Positions 1 through 6,178 are shown, counted from the first letter of the stretch. The stretch: DNA of 6,478 nt from Candidatus Paceibacter sp. (GCA_020724685.1 DYGP01000029.1:1-6478), one strand, 5' to 3'. Notes: generated by a model not told the origin, from the letters alone. Numbers and translations are program-made.

Positions 1-2
1 TT

Positions 3-485
3 ACTGGTTGGACAGAGTGGAGTATCGTTATCGCCAATTCAATGTCTCTGCAGTCCTTTTCGAGAGCAAGAATTGAACTAATTCTCGATTGGGAATCCAG
101 AGGATGTGAAATCATTTTAGATGAATGGAGGGGAAGATATGTTCCTGGTGGTCCGCAAGTCATTATTGATGGCTTCGAAGACTCCACCATCACAGACATC
201 AAAGACGATCCCGAAGTCCCAACAAACTTCACCCTCTTCCAGAACTATCCGAATCCGTTTAATCCGGAAACCGTAATACGTTACACGTTATCCGTAACAG
301 GTAATGTGAAACTGACGGTTTTCAACACACTCGGACAGGAAGTTGCAGTCCTCGTTGACGAAGAGAAACTTCCCGGCAGTTATGAGGTCGTGTTCAACGC
401 CTCCAATCTGCCGAGTGGAGCATACTTTTATCGTCTCCAAACAAAAAACTTTGTTGAGACAAAGAAAATGCTTCTAATCAAATAA
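3..485 (+). CDS. C-terminal part of a T9SS-secreted protein (type A sorting domain), 5' end outside the window
   Basis: The frame is open from the left edge, so this is the tail of a longer gene. An ATG at 42 is in frame but has no convincing ribosome site and is probably internal. About 225-482 encodes the classic type A sorting domain: an FxLxQNYPNPFNPET core, a beta strand with LTVFNTLGQEVAVLV, then a GSYEVVFNASNLPSGAYFYRL region and a final KKMLLIK before TAA. In known systems this domain directs a Sec-exported protein through the type IX outer-membrane translocon and is cleaved or anchored at the surface. The upstream part (3-180) is Trp-rich and I do not recognise it; a frameshift there cannot be excluded, since frame 2 also looks protein-like up to a stop near 56. 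The passenger function is unknown. Codons are more AT-rich than in the surface-protein gene at 2085-5414, and the family is unexpected in a CPR genome, so transfer or misassembly is possible. Confidence 0.85.
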   Translation, partial: TGWTEWSIVIANSMSLQSFSRARIELILDWESRGCEIILDEWRGRYVPGGPQVIIDGFEDSTITDIKDDPEVPTNFTLFQNYPNPFNPETVIRYTLSVTGNVKLTVFNTLGQEVAVLVDEEKLPGSYEVVFNASNLPSGAYFYRLQTKNFVETKKMLLIK

Positions 486-519
486 AAAGCCCCAATACTC
501 AAATATTCGGGGCTTTTGT
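485..519 (+). terminator. Intrinsic terminator after the T9SS gene
   Basis: AAAAGCCCC (485-493) pairs perfectly with GGGGCTTTT (509-517). An inner AATA/TATT extension follows a one-base bulge, with a loop of about six bases. The run of T on the 3' side makes it a good rho-independent terminator. Because the A/T flanks are symmetrical it could also work on the minus strand. It begins directly at the stop codon. Confidence 0.85.
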
Positions 520-558
520 TTATCTCGACTCCTGAATATTTGAACTTTAAGATGTATT

Positions 559-586
559 TTTGAGATTTGAGATTTCATATTTGAGA
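559..586 (+). repeat. Heptad tandem repeat TTTGAGA x4 (third unit degenerate)
   Basis: Units are TTTGAGA at 559-565 and 566-572, TTTCATA at 573-579 and TTTGAGA at 580-586. The period is exactly 7 bp, with no coding potential. The last unit supplies the TTGAGA that could be the -35 element of the following promoter. It may be regulatory spacing or simply slippage-derived low-complexity DNA. Confidence 0.7.
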
Positions 587-611
587 TTTTTATGCCTTGA
601 TTTGGTATAAT
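581..611 (+). promoter_or_regulatory. Promoter of the 451-residue exported protein; leaderless start
   Basis: A perfect extended -10 (TGG-TATAAT, hexamer at 606-611) sits six bases before the ATG at 618. A possible -35, TTGAGA at 581-586, is 19 bp upstream, so the extended -10 probably carries most of the activity. Transcription normally starts about 6-8 nt after the -10, that is at or next to the A of the ATG, giving an mRNA with no 5' leader. No Shine-Dalgarno sequence is present. Confidence 0.75.
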
Positions 612-617
612 ATCCGC

Positions 618-1973
618 ATGAAGCAAGAAACAAAACAAAAACTCTTTTTTGTCGCCGGAGCCGTTTTCGGGCTCGCGCTCCTCGGCGCGTCGGTCGGGAT
701 TATCGCGGCGCAGACCACATGGTCTCCTCCGCCGGGACCTTTCCCCGCCGCCAATGTGTATGCCCCGTTGGATACGGGACCCGAACCGCAAGAAAAATCA
801 GGGGGTCTTATACTCGCGACCGACCCCACACAATTTCGGGCACTTTTTTTCCCCGAATCAAGAATATTAACGTCTGGATCGGGTAGTTTAAATAATCTTA
901 TTTTAAATGCGGGAGGAGAGGTTCTTCTTTCAGCTGAAGGAAGTTTTAAGATAAGTGCTCCCAGTGGAGTAGTTCTTCCAAAATTATCCGCCGATCCTGC
1001 GACAACTGCGGCGGGTTCCATTTATTACAACACCACATCGAACTCGGTGAAGCTCAGGAACAGTTCGGGATGGACGGAGATTGGAAGCGGAGGGGAATCT
1101 CATTGGAGTATGGTAAGCGGCACCCTTACGTACGGAGGAGGGGATGTAAAAATCGCAAGCGTGACCCAGGGAACCCAGACGGGATTTTGGAACACCGGGA
1201 GCATAGGGGCTAACGGGAAAAACACGTTTGCGTTTATCCCGAAAGCCCAAGCCGTCGAAACCGGAAAGGCGCTGGCGTGCGATACAAGCAGGTTTTATAA
1301 AGAATGTCCTCAGGGAACGGGAGCGTTCTATGGAGGCGGATTCAAGGACGGATCGACGCCGACAAACGGAAGCGAGGGAACCGATGAATTCGCGGAATGT
1401 CCGGACTGGAGTGGTCTCCAGGGCGAACTTAACATTTTAGGAAGTAATGCTAGTTGTAATTATTATACCGAGGAACCGGATGGAGGAGGGAGAATTTTGC
1501 AACACACGGGATATCCATCGTACAGAAGAATGATCTACGAGTATGAGACGCGGAATGTCGGGAGTCCGACGGATACCGCAACGCTCAGCGTTGGGAACAT
1601 TTCGGTGAGCGGGACTGTGGATGTTGCCAAACTCAAGATGGCAGGGCTTGAATACGCGCCAAAGTCGATATCGAAGAGCGGGCTCGGAATAGGGATACAC
1701 GATATGGGCGTGAAGGGAATTGTAACTTCCTTTAAGGTAAATACCGGCGGAAGTCCAGGTGAAGCGACGACATTCAAGATTCTTAGCAGTACCGAATTGT
1801 TCAAGTTTATCGCCAGTGATACGGGTGGATGGATAGGGGACTGGTACACGTTCTTCGACAGAAACGGCGATGTAAGCGTTGGAATGGATAATATAAAACT
1901 GTACATTCCTCCATGGCCCGGAAAAAAGCAGTATATCGACAACATTACGATAAACTACATTCCCGTACAGTAA
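618..1973 (+). CDS. Exported CPR-type surface protein with tail-fibre-like motifs, 451 aa
   Basis: Function is not recognised. The start at 618 is preferred over the in-frame ATG at 597 because the -10 box lies between them. Residues 1-8 are charged (MKQETKQK) and about 9-31 form a hydrophobic signal or anchor helix ending near AAQ. Then comes a TWSPPPGPFPAANVYAPL segment followed by QEKSGG, a post-signal motif I associate with secreted CPR proteins. Residues 132-155 (GSIYYNTTSNSVKLRNSSGW) and 162-180 (HWSMVSGTLTYGGGDVKIA) resemble motifs of phage tail-fibre and trimeric-adhesin-like proteins. All four cysteines (221, 230, 261, 280) fall in one 60-residue stretch, suggesting two disulfides. 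The C-terminal 110 residues look like a beta-rich domain of unknown type. The gene has its own promoter and terminator, so it appears monocistronic. The likely location is outside the membrane; an adhesive or pilus-associated role is inference. Confidence 0.8.
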   Translation: MKQETKQKLFFVAGAVFGLALLGASVGIIAAQTTWSPPPGPFPAANVYAPLDTGPEPQEKSGGLILATDPTQFRALFFPESRILTSGSGSLNNLILNAGGEVLLSAEGSFKISAPSGVVLPKLSADPATTAAGSIYYNTTSNSVKLRNSSGWTEIGSGGESHWSMVSGTLTYGGGDVKIASVTQGTQTGFWNTGSIGANGKNTFAFIPKAQAVETGKALACDTSRFYKECPQGTGAFYGGGFKDGSTPTNGSEGTDEFAECPDWSGLQGELNILGSNASCNYYTEEPDGGGRILQHTGYPSYRRMIYEYETRNVGSPTDTATLSVGNISVSGTVDVAKLKMAGLEYAPKSISKSGLGIGIHDMGVKGIVTSFKVNTGGSPGEATTFKILSSTELFKFIASDTGGWIGDWYTFFDRNGDVSVGMDNIKLYIPPWPGKKQYIDNITINYIPVQ

Positions 1974-1987
1974 AATATCCGTTTCCG

Positions 1988-2020
1988 AAACACCTCTCCG
2001 CGGAGAGGTGTTTTGATTTT
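1988..2020 (+). terminator. Intrinsic terminator, perfect palindrome
   Basis: AAACACCTCTCCG (1988-2000) is followed immediately by its exact complement CGGAGAGGTGTTT (2001-2013) and then by T-rich sequence to about 2028. It ends transcription of the upstream gene 14 bases after its stop codon. The 26-bp symmetry is perfect; in the folded RNA the central bases open to form the loop. Confidence 0.9.
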
Positions 2021-2068
2021 TATCTTTTCAGTTTTTTGAAACATATCCATGCGTATCGCGGTTCGGTT

Positions 2069-2077
2069 TGGTATAAT
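2069..2077 (+). promoter_or_regulatory. Extended -10 promoter of the 1109-residue protein; leaderless start
   Basis: TGG-TATAAT (hexamer 2072-2077) lies seven bases before the ATG at 2085. The 12 bases TTTGGTATAATA (2067-2078) are identical to those before the gene at 618, pointing to a shared promoter type. No good -35 is visible at 16-19 bp. No Shine-Dalgarno sequence precedes the ATG. The geometry predicts transcription starting at or within a base or two of the start codon. Confidence 0.75.
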
Positions 2078-2084
2078 AAACTCA

Positions 2085-5000
2085 ATGTATAAGAAACAGG
2101 CCTTCATTCTTTTCGGTCTTTTCGTCGCGTTTATGTCTCTTGCGGTCGCGGCGCATGTTGCGTTCTCGCAGGGATCGGAAGTGCGGTTCCGCGGAAACGC
2201 ATGGAGCGCGCACATAGGCGCCGACGGCGTTCCCCGCGGCGTCGGATGGATTGTCTTCTCCGACGAAGGGACGGGAAGTCCGTATGAAATCAACGTTTCG
2301 GCGGACGGAAGCGGAAAGATCAACGGCGCGGCGTGGGCGAGCATCTCCGATCCGGACGACCCAACGAAGCAGAATTACGGATGGCTTTTGTTTTCCGAAA
2401 CATCGACCTGCCCGGACGGAAACTCCGGCTTGTGCTCTCCGAAATTGAACAGGGGAAGCGGCGAACTGAGCGGGTGGGCGCGGTTTGTCGGCATATCCGG
2501 GCCGGTTGGTTTTTGGGACGGATGGGTGAAACTCAGGAACGGCTCCGGGGAGTCCGTGAAATACGGCGTCTGCTGGGGAAATAGCGAAGCGGCCGCCGTG
2601 ACTGTGGGAGGGGATACATATTACACCGGAGAACGGTGCGCGAAGGACGGCATCACGGCGAACGGCGAACTCACCGGCATGATGTGGGGCGGCGAGGCGA
2701 TCGGCGGGTGGTTTGTTTTCACCGAGGGCGCCCCGTCAGGGCTTCTCTCCATCACGCCTCCGTGGCCCTCGAAACTCGCGATATTCGAAACGATGAAGTT
2801 CTCGGCGAATCAGGAGGTTTCCTGGCTTGTCGGAGGAACGGCGGAAACCGCGGTTCCCGGAGGAAACGCAACGGTGGGAACGGTCTCTCCGGACTCGACC
2901 GCCGCCGACGAGACGACTGTGTATAGGGCTCCGAGCGCGGCACGGGAGCAGTTTATCGTCGCGGAAAACGGAAGCGGAAACAGAGCGTCCGTGAAGATCG
3001 AATCGACGCCTCCGTATCGCATGAACGGATGCTACACCAATTCGACGACAAGCCTGAACATCGGATGGTCCGCGCTCCACAGCAAGGTCCTCTCGCAATA
3101 CAAGGCGGAAGATTATCCGTCGCATACGTTCCGCCTTCTCGGGCGGGGCGTTCCCCGCGGCGCGGCCGCTCCCGCATCGCTTGGAACGGGAGACACCGTA
3201 TTCAGCGCGACGAGTCCCTTTGCGCAGACGCAATACACGCACGAAAGCCTTTCAACAAGCACCGACTACTACTATCAGCTCCGCGCGGATTTCGGTCCCG
3301 CACAGGGAAACCTCTCCACGTCCACCGCGGTCTACGGTCCGTGCAACATTTTTACCCTTCCGTTATCCGACACGCCCTCGAGGACAAAAGCCTTCGGAAT
3401 CGACACGTCGAGGATTGCGGTGAACTGGAAGGACAACACGACGACTACGGGAGGATATTATTTCGAGGTTCAGCGGATCACGCTCAATCCCGCTTCAAGC
3501 ACGCAATTTGTCGCGACGACGACAAAGGCGGAATACGTGAAGTTTAACTGGACGAACATCACGACTTCGACGCCGTTCTATCACGAGCTTGAGCGGAGCA
3601 CGACAACCGCCGCATACCGATTCAACAGGAACACGCGGGCATTCTCCGGACAGCTCGACGGAAGCCTTTCCATTATCGATGTAACGGGATGGAACGATCT
3701 GGATCTTCCGACCTCTCCTCAATATGTCAACTACAACGATACAAGCGTAAGGGAGGCGACCACGTATTATTACCGCGTCCGCACCTGCTCGATGATCGAT
3801 CCGACGAAGGCATACACCTCATCGAGCGAGCTCGTGCGCGGCGGAACAGAAAAGCCCGAACCGGTGTGCAGTAAGTATGCGACGCCGCTCGGACCCGGAC
3901 AGGTTGTCGGAACGCTCGACACGGTGAGCACGACGACGCTTCCGTACGCTCCCTCGAATGCAACTTCAAGCGCGTCATGGGATGGGTCGGCTCACAGCAT
4001 TTTCCTTCAGTGGAAGGATAATTCGAAGCGGGAGACGGGATACCGCATCGTGCGGAACGGAGTCGTGATCGACTTTGTCCCGGCGTCCGCTCCGGACGTG
4101 AGCGGAGGGACGCTCTCTTACACCGACCTCGGAACGAACAATTCGACTGGCACACTCTCCGCGCTCAATCCGGGCACGCGGTATGACTACACGATACAGG
4201 CGTACTACGACATCCCTCCGGAGCACGGCGCCGGAAGGGTGTATTCCGAAGGGACGACCGCCGGAACGTACACGTGGTTCAGGGTTTTAGCGAGCGTTTC
4301 GGGCGACGGGAACATCACGGGCGACGTGAACTGCAGTCCGGGTTCGTGTGTCGGATATTTCCCCTGGTATGAAACACCGACGGTGACGCTTTCCGCCTCT
4401 GCCGACGACGGATCGTATTTCGACGGATGGACGAACGTGTCCTGTCAGGGGGGGAATTCGAATCCGACATGCACATTCTCCCGCGGAAACACCAATCCGA
4501 GGGCGAATTTCGAGAATTATTCCTTCACGCTCTCCGTGAGCGTCACGGGAAACGGACGCGTCACGGGAAGCGGAATCAACTGTCCGGGTACCTGTTCGGC
4601 AACGGCCGAGTGGGGAGATTGGATAACGCTCGCGGCGTCCTCCACAGGAAGCTCGACATTCACGGGATGGTCGGGTGCGTGCACTGGAACCTCGACGTGC
4701 AATTTCAGGATGTATAGCGACAGATCCGTCGGAGCGTCTTTTTCCGGAGGAGCCCTCCCTGTGTATGAACGGTTCATCGGCCCCGCGTCGCGGACCGCTT
4801 CCGGCGCGATAAAAGGATTCGTCGCCGCCATTTTTGCCCCCCGCGAAGCGCGGGAAGGAACGGAGAATCGCGCAAGCGCGCTCGACACGTTCGTCTCCGG
4901 AGTGGAGAGCGTCGTGGATTCCATGAAATTCATGGTTCGGGGAATCCGCGATCAGTTCACAAAAGTGGTTGAACGCATCGAGCAGGCAACCGAACGGTAT

Positions 5001-5414
5001 ATTGCGGAAAGCACCACTCCCGCCGAAGGAAAACTCTACACGGGGATAAATCTCGATAAATATTTCGAGACGTTCAAAGCGTCGAGCACGCTTCCCTCGT
5101 ACATAAACAAAGATCTCAATGCGGACACGGTTTATATGTATCGCGTGAGGGCGGTGTATACCGACGGATCGGGGCGGATCACTCCGTGGGATCTCTCCGC
5201 GGCGGCGAAAACGCTCTCCAACACAGGCGGAACGAATGTGACGAATCACGGCGTGTGCGTTCAGAACAGTTACTGCGATTTCAGCATACGCGGATACCGA
5301 TCGACGACGGATGCGACGCGCCTCCCCCCCGTCGAGGAATCCGAAGAGCAATGTACGACGAATGCCCAATGCCGCGATGTGGGCCGCGGTGGGCAGACAT
5401 ATCAGGAGCGGTAA
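2085..5414 (+). CDS. Large exported multidomain surface protein: W...GW repeats, Ig-like, Fn3, InlB-like repeats, helical insert; 1109 aa
   Basis: Probably an extracellular adhesin or surface-structure protein; the exact role is unknown. The start at 2085 is chosen because the in-frame ATG at 2049 lies upstream of the -10 box. Residues 1-29 are a signal peptide or N-terminal anchor (MYKKQ, hydrophobic core, AFSQG). Residues 37-215 contain four W...GW-hydrophobic-x-Phe/Leu motifs. About 218-307 is Ig-like. Three Fn3-like domains follow (about 308-425, 427-595, 619-728), with typical STSTDYYYQLRA, ATTYYYRVRT and NPGTRYDYTIQAYY strands. Two Cys-paired InlB/bacterial-repeat domains lie at 733-810 and 813-889. 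Residues 900-975 are helical and probably coiled coil. About 980-1044 has only the C-terminal half of an Fn3 fold (SYINKDLNADTVYMYRVRAV). The tail carries two CxxNxxC motifs (1058-1064, 1090-1096). Many Ser/Thr-rich linkers occur. There is no C-terminal membrane anchor or LPXTG. Domain names are by eye and boundaries are approximate. Confidence 0.85.
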   Translation: MYKKQAFILFGLFVAFMSLAVAAHVAFSQGSEVRFRGNAWSAHIGADGVPRGVGWIVFSDEGTGSPYEINVSADGSGKINGAAWASISDPDDPTKQNYGWLLFSETSTCPDGNSGLCSPKLNRGSGELSGWARFVGISGPVGFWDGWVKLRNGSGESVKYGVCWGNSEAAAVTVGGDTYYTGERCAKDGITANGELTGMMWGGEAIGGWFVFTEGAPSGLLSITPPWPSKLAIFETMKFSANQEVSWLVGGTAETAVPGGNATVGTVSPDSTAADETTVYRAPSAAREQFIVAENGSGNRASVKIESTPPYRMNGCYTNSTTSLNIGWSALHSKVLSQYKAEDYPSHTFRLLGRGVPRGAAAPASLGTGDTVFSATSPFAQTQYTHESLSTSTDYYYQLRADFGPAQGNLSTSTAVYGPCNIFTLPLSDTPSRTKAFGIDTSRIAVNWKDNTTTTGGYYFEVQRITLNPASSTQFVATTTKAEYVKFNWTNITTSTPFYHELERSTTTAAYRFNRNTRAFSGQLDGSLSIIDVTGWNDLDLPTSPQYVNYNDTSVREATTYYYRVRTCSMIDPTKAYTSSSELVRGGTEKPEPVCSKYATPLGPGQVVGTLDTVSTTTLPYAPSNATSSASWDGSAHSIFLQWKDNSKRETGYRIVRNGVVIDFVPASAPDVSGGTLSYTDLGTNNSTGTLSALNPGTRYDYTIQAYYDIPPEHGAGRVYSEGTTAGTYTWFRVLASVSGDGNITGDVNCSPGSCVGYFPWYETPTVTLSASADDGSYFDGWTNVSCQGGNSNPTCTFSRGNTNPRANFENYSFTLSVSVTGNGRVTGSGINCPGTCSATAEWGDWITLAASSTGSSTFTGWSGACTGTSTCNFRMYSDRSVGASFSGGALPVYERFIGPASRTASGAIKGFVAAIFAPREAREGTENRASALDTFVSGVESVVDSMKFMVRGIRDQFTKVVERIEQATERYIAESTTPAEGKLYTGINLDKYFETFKASSTLPSYINKDLNADTVYMYRVRAVYTDGSGRITPWDLSAAAKTLSNTGGTNVTNHGVCVQNSYCDFSIRGYRSTTDATRLPPVEESEEQCTTNAQCRDVGRGGQTYQER
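2193..2729 (+). repeat. Four W...GW protein motifs at the N-terminus of the 1109-aa protein
   Basis: Within residues 37-215 a unit recurs four times: GNAWSAHIG...GVGWIVFS (38-59), GAAWASISD...NYGWLLFS (81-104), SGWARFVGI...FWDGWVKL (129-150) and GMMWGGEAIGGWFVF (198-212). Each has a Trp, then a spacer, then Gly-Trp, two further residues (the first hydrophobic) and Phe or Leu. I associate similar AWS..IGWI.F units with CPR surface proteins but know no established function. Four cysteines (109, 117, 163, 185) lie between the units and may form disulfides. Confidence 0.55.
4281..4751 (+). repeat. Two tandem InlB-like (divergent bacterial repeat) domains
   Basis: Both units follow the known pattern VxGxGxVtG-CxxxC-[aromatic/polar]-tLsAs...GSxFxGW-C-C-aF. 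Repeat 1 spans residues about 733-810 with Cys 750, 755, 787 and 796. Repeat 2 spans about 813-889 with Cys 833, 837, 866 and 872. Conserved spacing of the four cysteines suggests the same two disulfides in each. Such repeats are extracellular beta-structures that usually extend adhesive domains away from the cell. Confidence 0.75.
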
Positions 5415-5419
5415 ATGAG

Positions 5420-5452
5420 TGAAAAAAGAATCCCGTTGGGATTCTTTTTTCA
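5420..5452. terminator. Bidirectional terminator between convergent genes
   Basis: The stem of 15 bp pairs 5420-5434 with 5438-5452 around a three-base loop (core AAAAAAGAATCCC / GGGATTCTTTTTT). It has a T run at the 3' end on both strands. It serves the surface-protein gene (stop at 5412-5414) and comF, whose TGA stop (5452-5450) is inside the stem. The intergenic space is only 35 bases, almost all of it the hairpin. Confidence 0.88.
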
Positions 5453-6166
5453 GGTTTTTGCGAAAGTGAGCGCGAGTACGGTCTTCGCGCCGCATCTTTT
5501 GAGCGTCTTTGCGAGCTCTTCCGCCGTCGCTCCGGTGGTGTACACGTCGTCAATGATAATGATGTTTTTGTCCCGTATTTTTTCCGGCGACGCGACGGAA
5601 AAACTTCCGCGGACGTTCTCTCTGCGTTCCTTCACGGTGACGCAGAGCGTTTGCGACCGGGTTTCCCTCGATTTTACCACTGCGCGGCAAAGCACCTTTT
5701 CGGACGGAATCCCCGCATTCCGGGCGAACGATTTTGCGATGAGAAAGGACTGGTTATATCCCCGCTCGGCAAGTTTCTTTCCGTGTATCGGGACGGGCAC
5801 GACGGCGTCCGCGTCTTCCGGATCGAACGAAGCGGTTGCGGAGACATATTCCGCGATGGTGGCTCCCATGGGAATCGCCGCATACTGCCGGTTTTCGTAT
5901 TTCAGCGCATGGATGATCCGGTGCGCCGCCGGATCGTTGAAATCAACGGCGGCGCCGAACGCGTATCCCGCGCTTTCGTGGCACGCGTTTCCGCGATACG
6001 GGATCCGGTTTCTGCATACGGGACAGAAAAAGGAATCGTTGCGCGCGAGGGCTCTGTTGCACGAAGAGCAGAGCGGGAACCTGTTCGTTTCCGTCTCTCC
6101 GCCGCATCCTGCGCACCGCGGGGGGAAAAGCACGTCTTCAAAGAATGACCATGCCGTGCGCTTCAT
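5450..6166 (-). CDS. comF: ComF family protein (phosphoribosyltransferase fold), 238 aa
   Basis: ComF proteins are cytoplasmic and are needed for natural transformation in several bacteria, acting after DNA enters the cell; the enzymatic reaction is not established. The N-terminal zinc-binding region shows C18-x2-C21, C33-x2-C36, C48-x2-C51 and C62. The middle has VVPVPIHGKKLAERGYNQS (122-140). The family signature RSQTLCVTVKERRENVRGSF (170-189) comes next, and then the PRPP-loop motif IIIIDDVYTTGAT (202-214). Length and order are those of a complete family member. The ATG at 6166 is chosen because a TATAAT sits six bases before it; the reading frame continues 77 codons further upstream but that part overlaps the promoter and the start of pilM on the other strand. 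The gene is convergent with the surface-protein gene and divergent from pilM, suggesting a link to pilus-mediated DNA uptake. Confidence 0.92.
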   Translation of the reverse strand: MKRTAWSFFEDVLFPPRCAGCGGETETNRFPLCSSCNRALARNDSFFCPVCRNRIPYRGNACHESAGYAFGAAVDFNDPAAHRIIHALKYENRQYAAIPMGATIAEYVSATASFDPEDADAVVPVPIHGKKLAERGYNQSFLIAKSFARNAGIPSEKVLCRAVVKSRETRSQTLCVTVKERRENVRGSFSVASPEKIRDKNIIIIDDVYTTGATAEELAKTLKRCGAKTVLALTFAKT

Positions 6167-6172
6167 GCGTCC

Positions 6173-6178
6173 ATTATA
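6173..6178 (-). promoter_or_regulatory. -10 box of comF; leaderless start
   Basis: On the minus strand TATAAT is followed by GGACGC and then the ATG of comF, a gap of six bases. No extended TG element and no recognisable -35 are seen. GGA in the gap is too close to the ATG to act as a Shine-Dalgarno site. The layout is the same as at the two large exported-protein genes. Confidence 0.65.

Noticed and set aside
559..586. Short direct repeats considered as a CRISPR remnant
   Set aside because: The units are 7 bp, contiguous and without spacers; no cas gene is present.
597..617. Upstream in-frame ATG for the 451-aa protein
   Set aside because: The -10 box at 606-611 lies inside this extension, and the charged MKQETKQK start at 618 gives a normal signal peptide.
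484..617. Junction after the T9SS gene considered as a mobile-element border
   Set aside because: No transposase, terminal inverted repeats or target duplication can be seen; the only structures are a terminator, the heptad repeat and a promoter.
2049..2084. Upstream in-frame ATG for the 1109-aa protein
   Set aside because: The TATAAT at 2072-2077 lies downstream of it, so the transcript should not include it; MYKKQ at 2085 is a typical signal-peptide start.
2736..3242. 168-codon minus-strand open frame and other short frames within 2250-4230
   Set aside because: They are Arg-rich shadow frames of the long plus-strand gene with no independent start signals or motifs.
4287..5495. 402-codon open frame on the minus strand opposite the surface-protein gene
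   Set aside because: It is Arg-rich and low-complexity, mirrors the codon bias of the plus-strand gene, shows no motif or promoter, and runs through the terminator.
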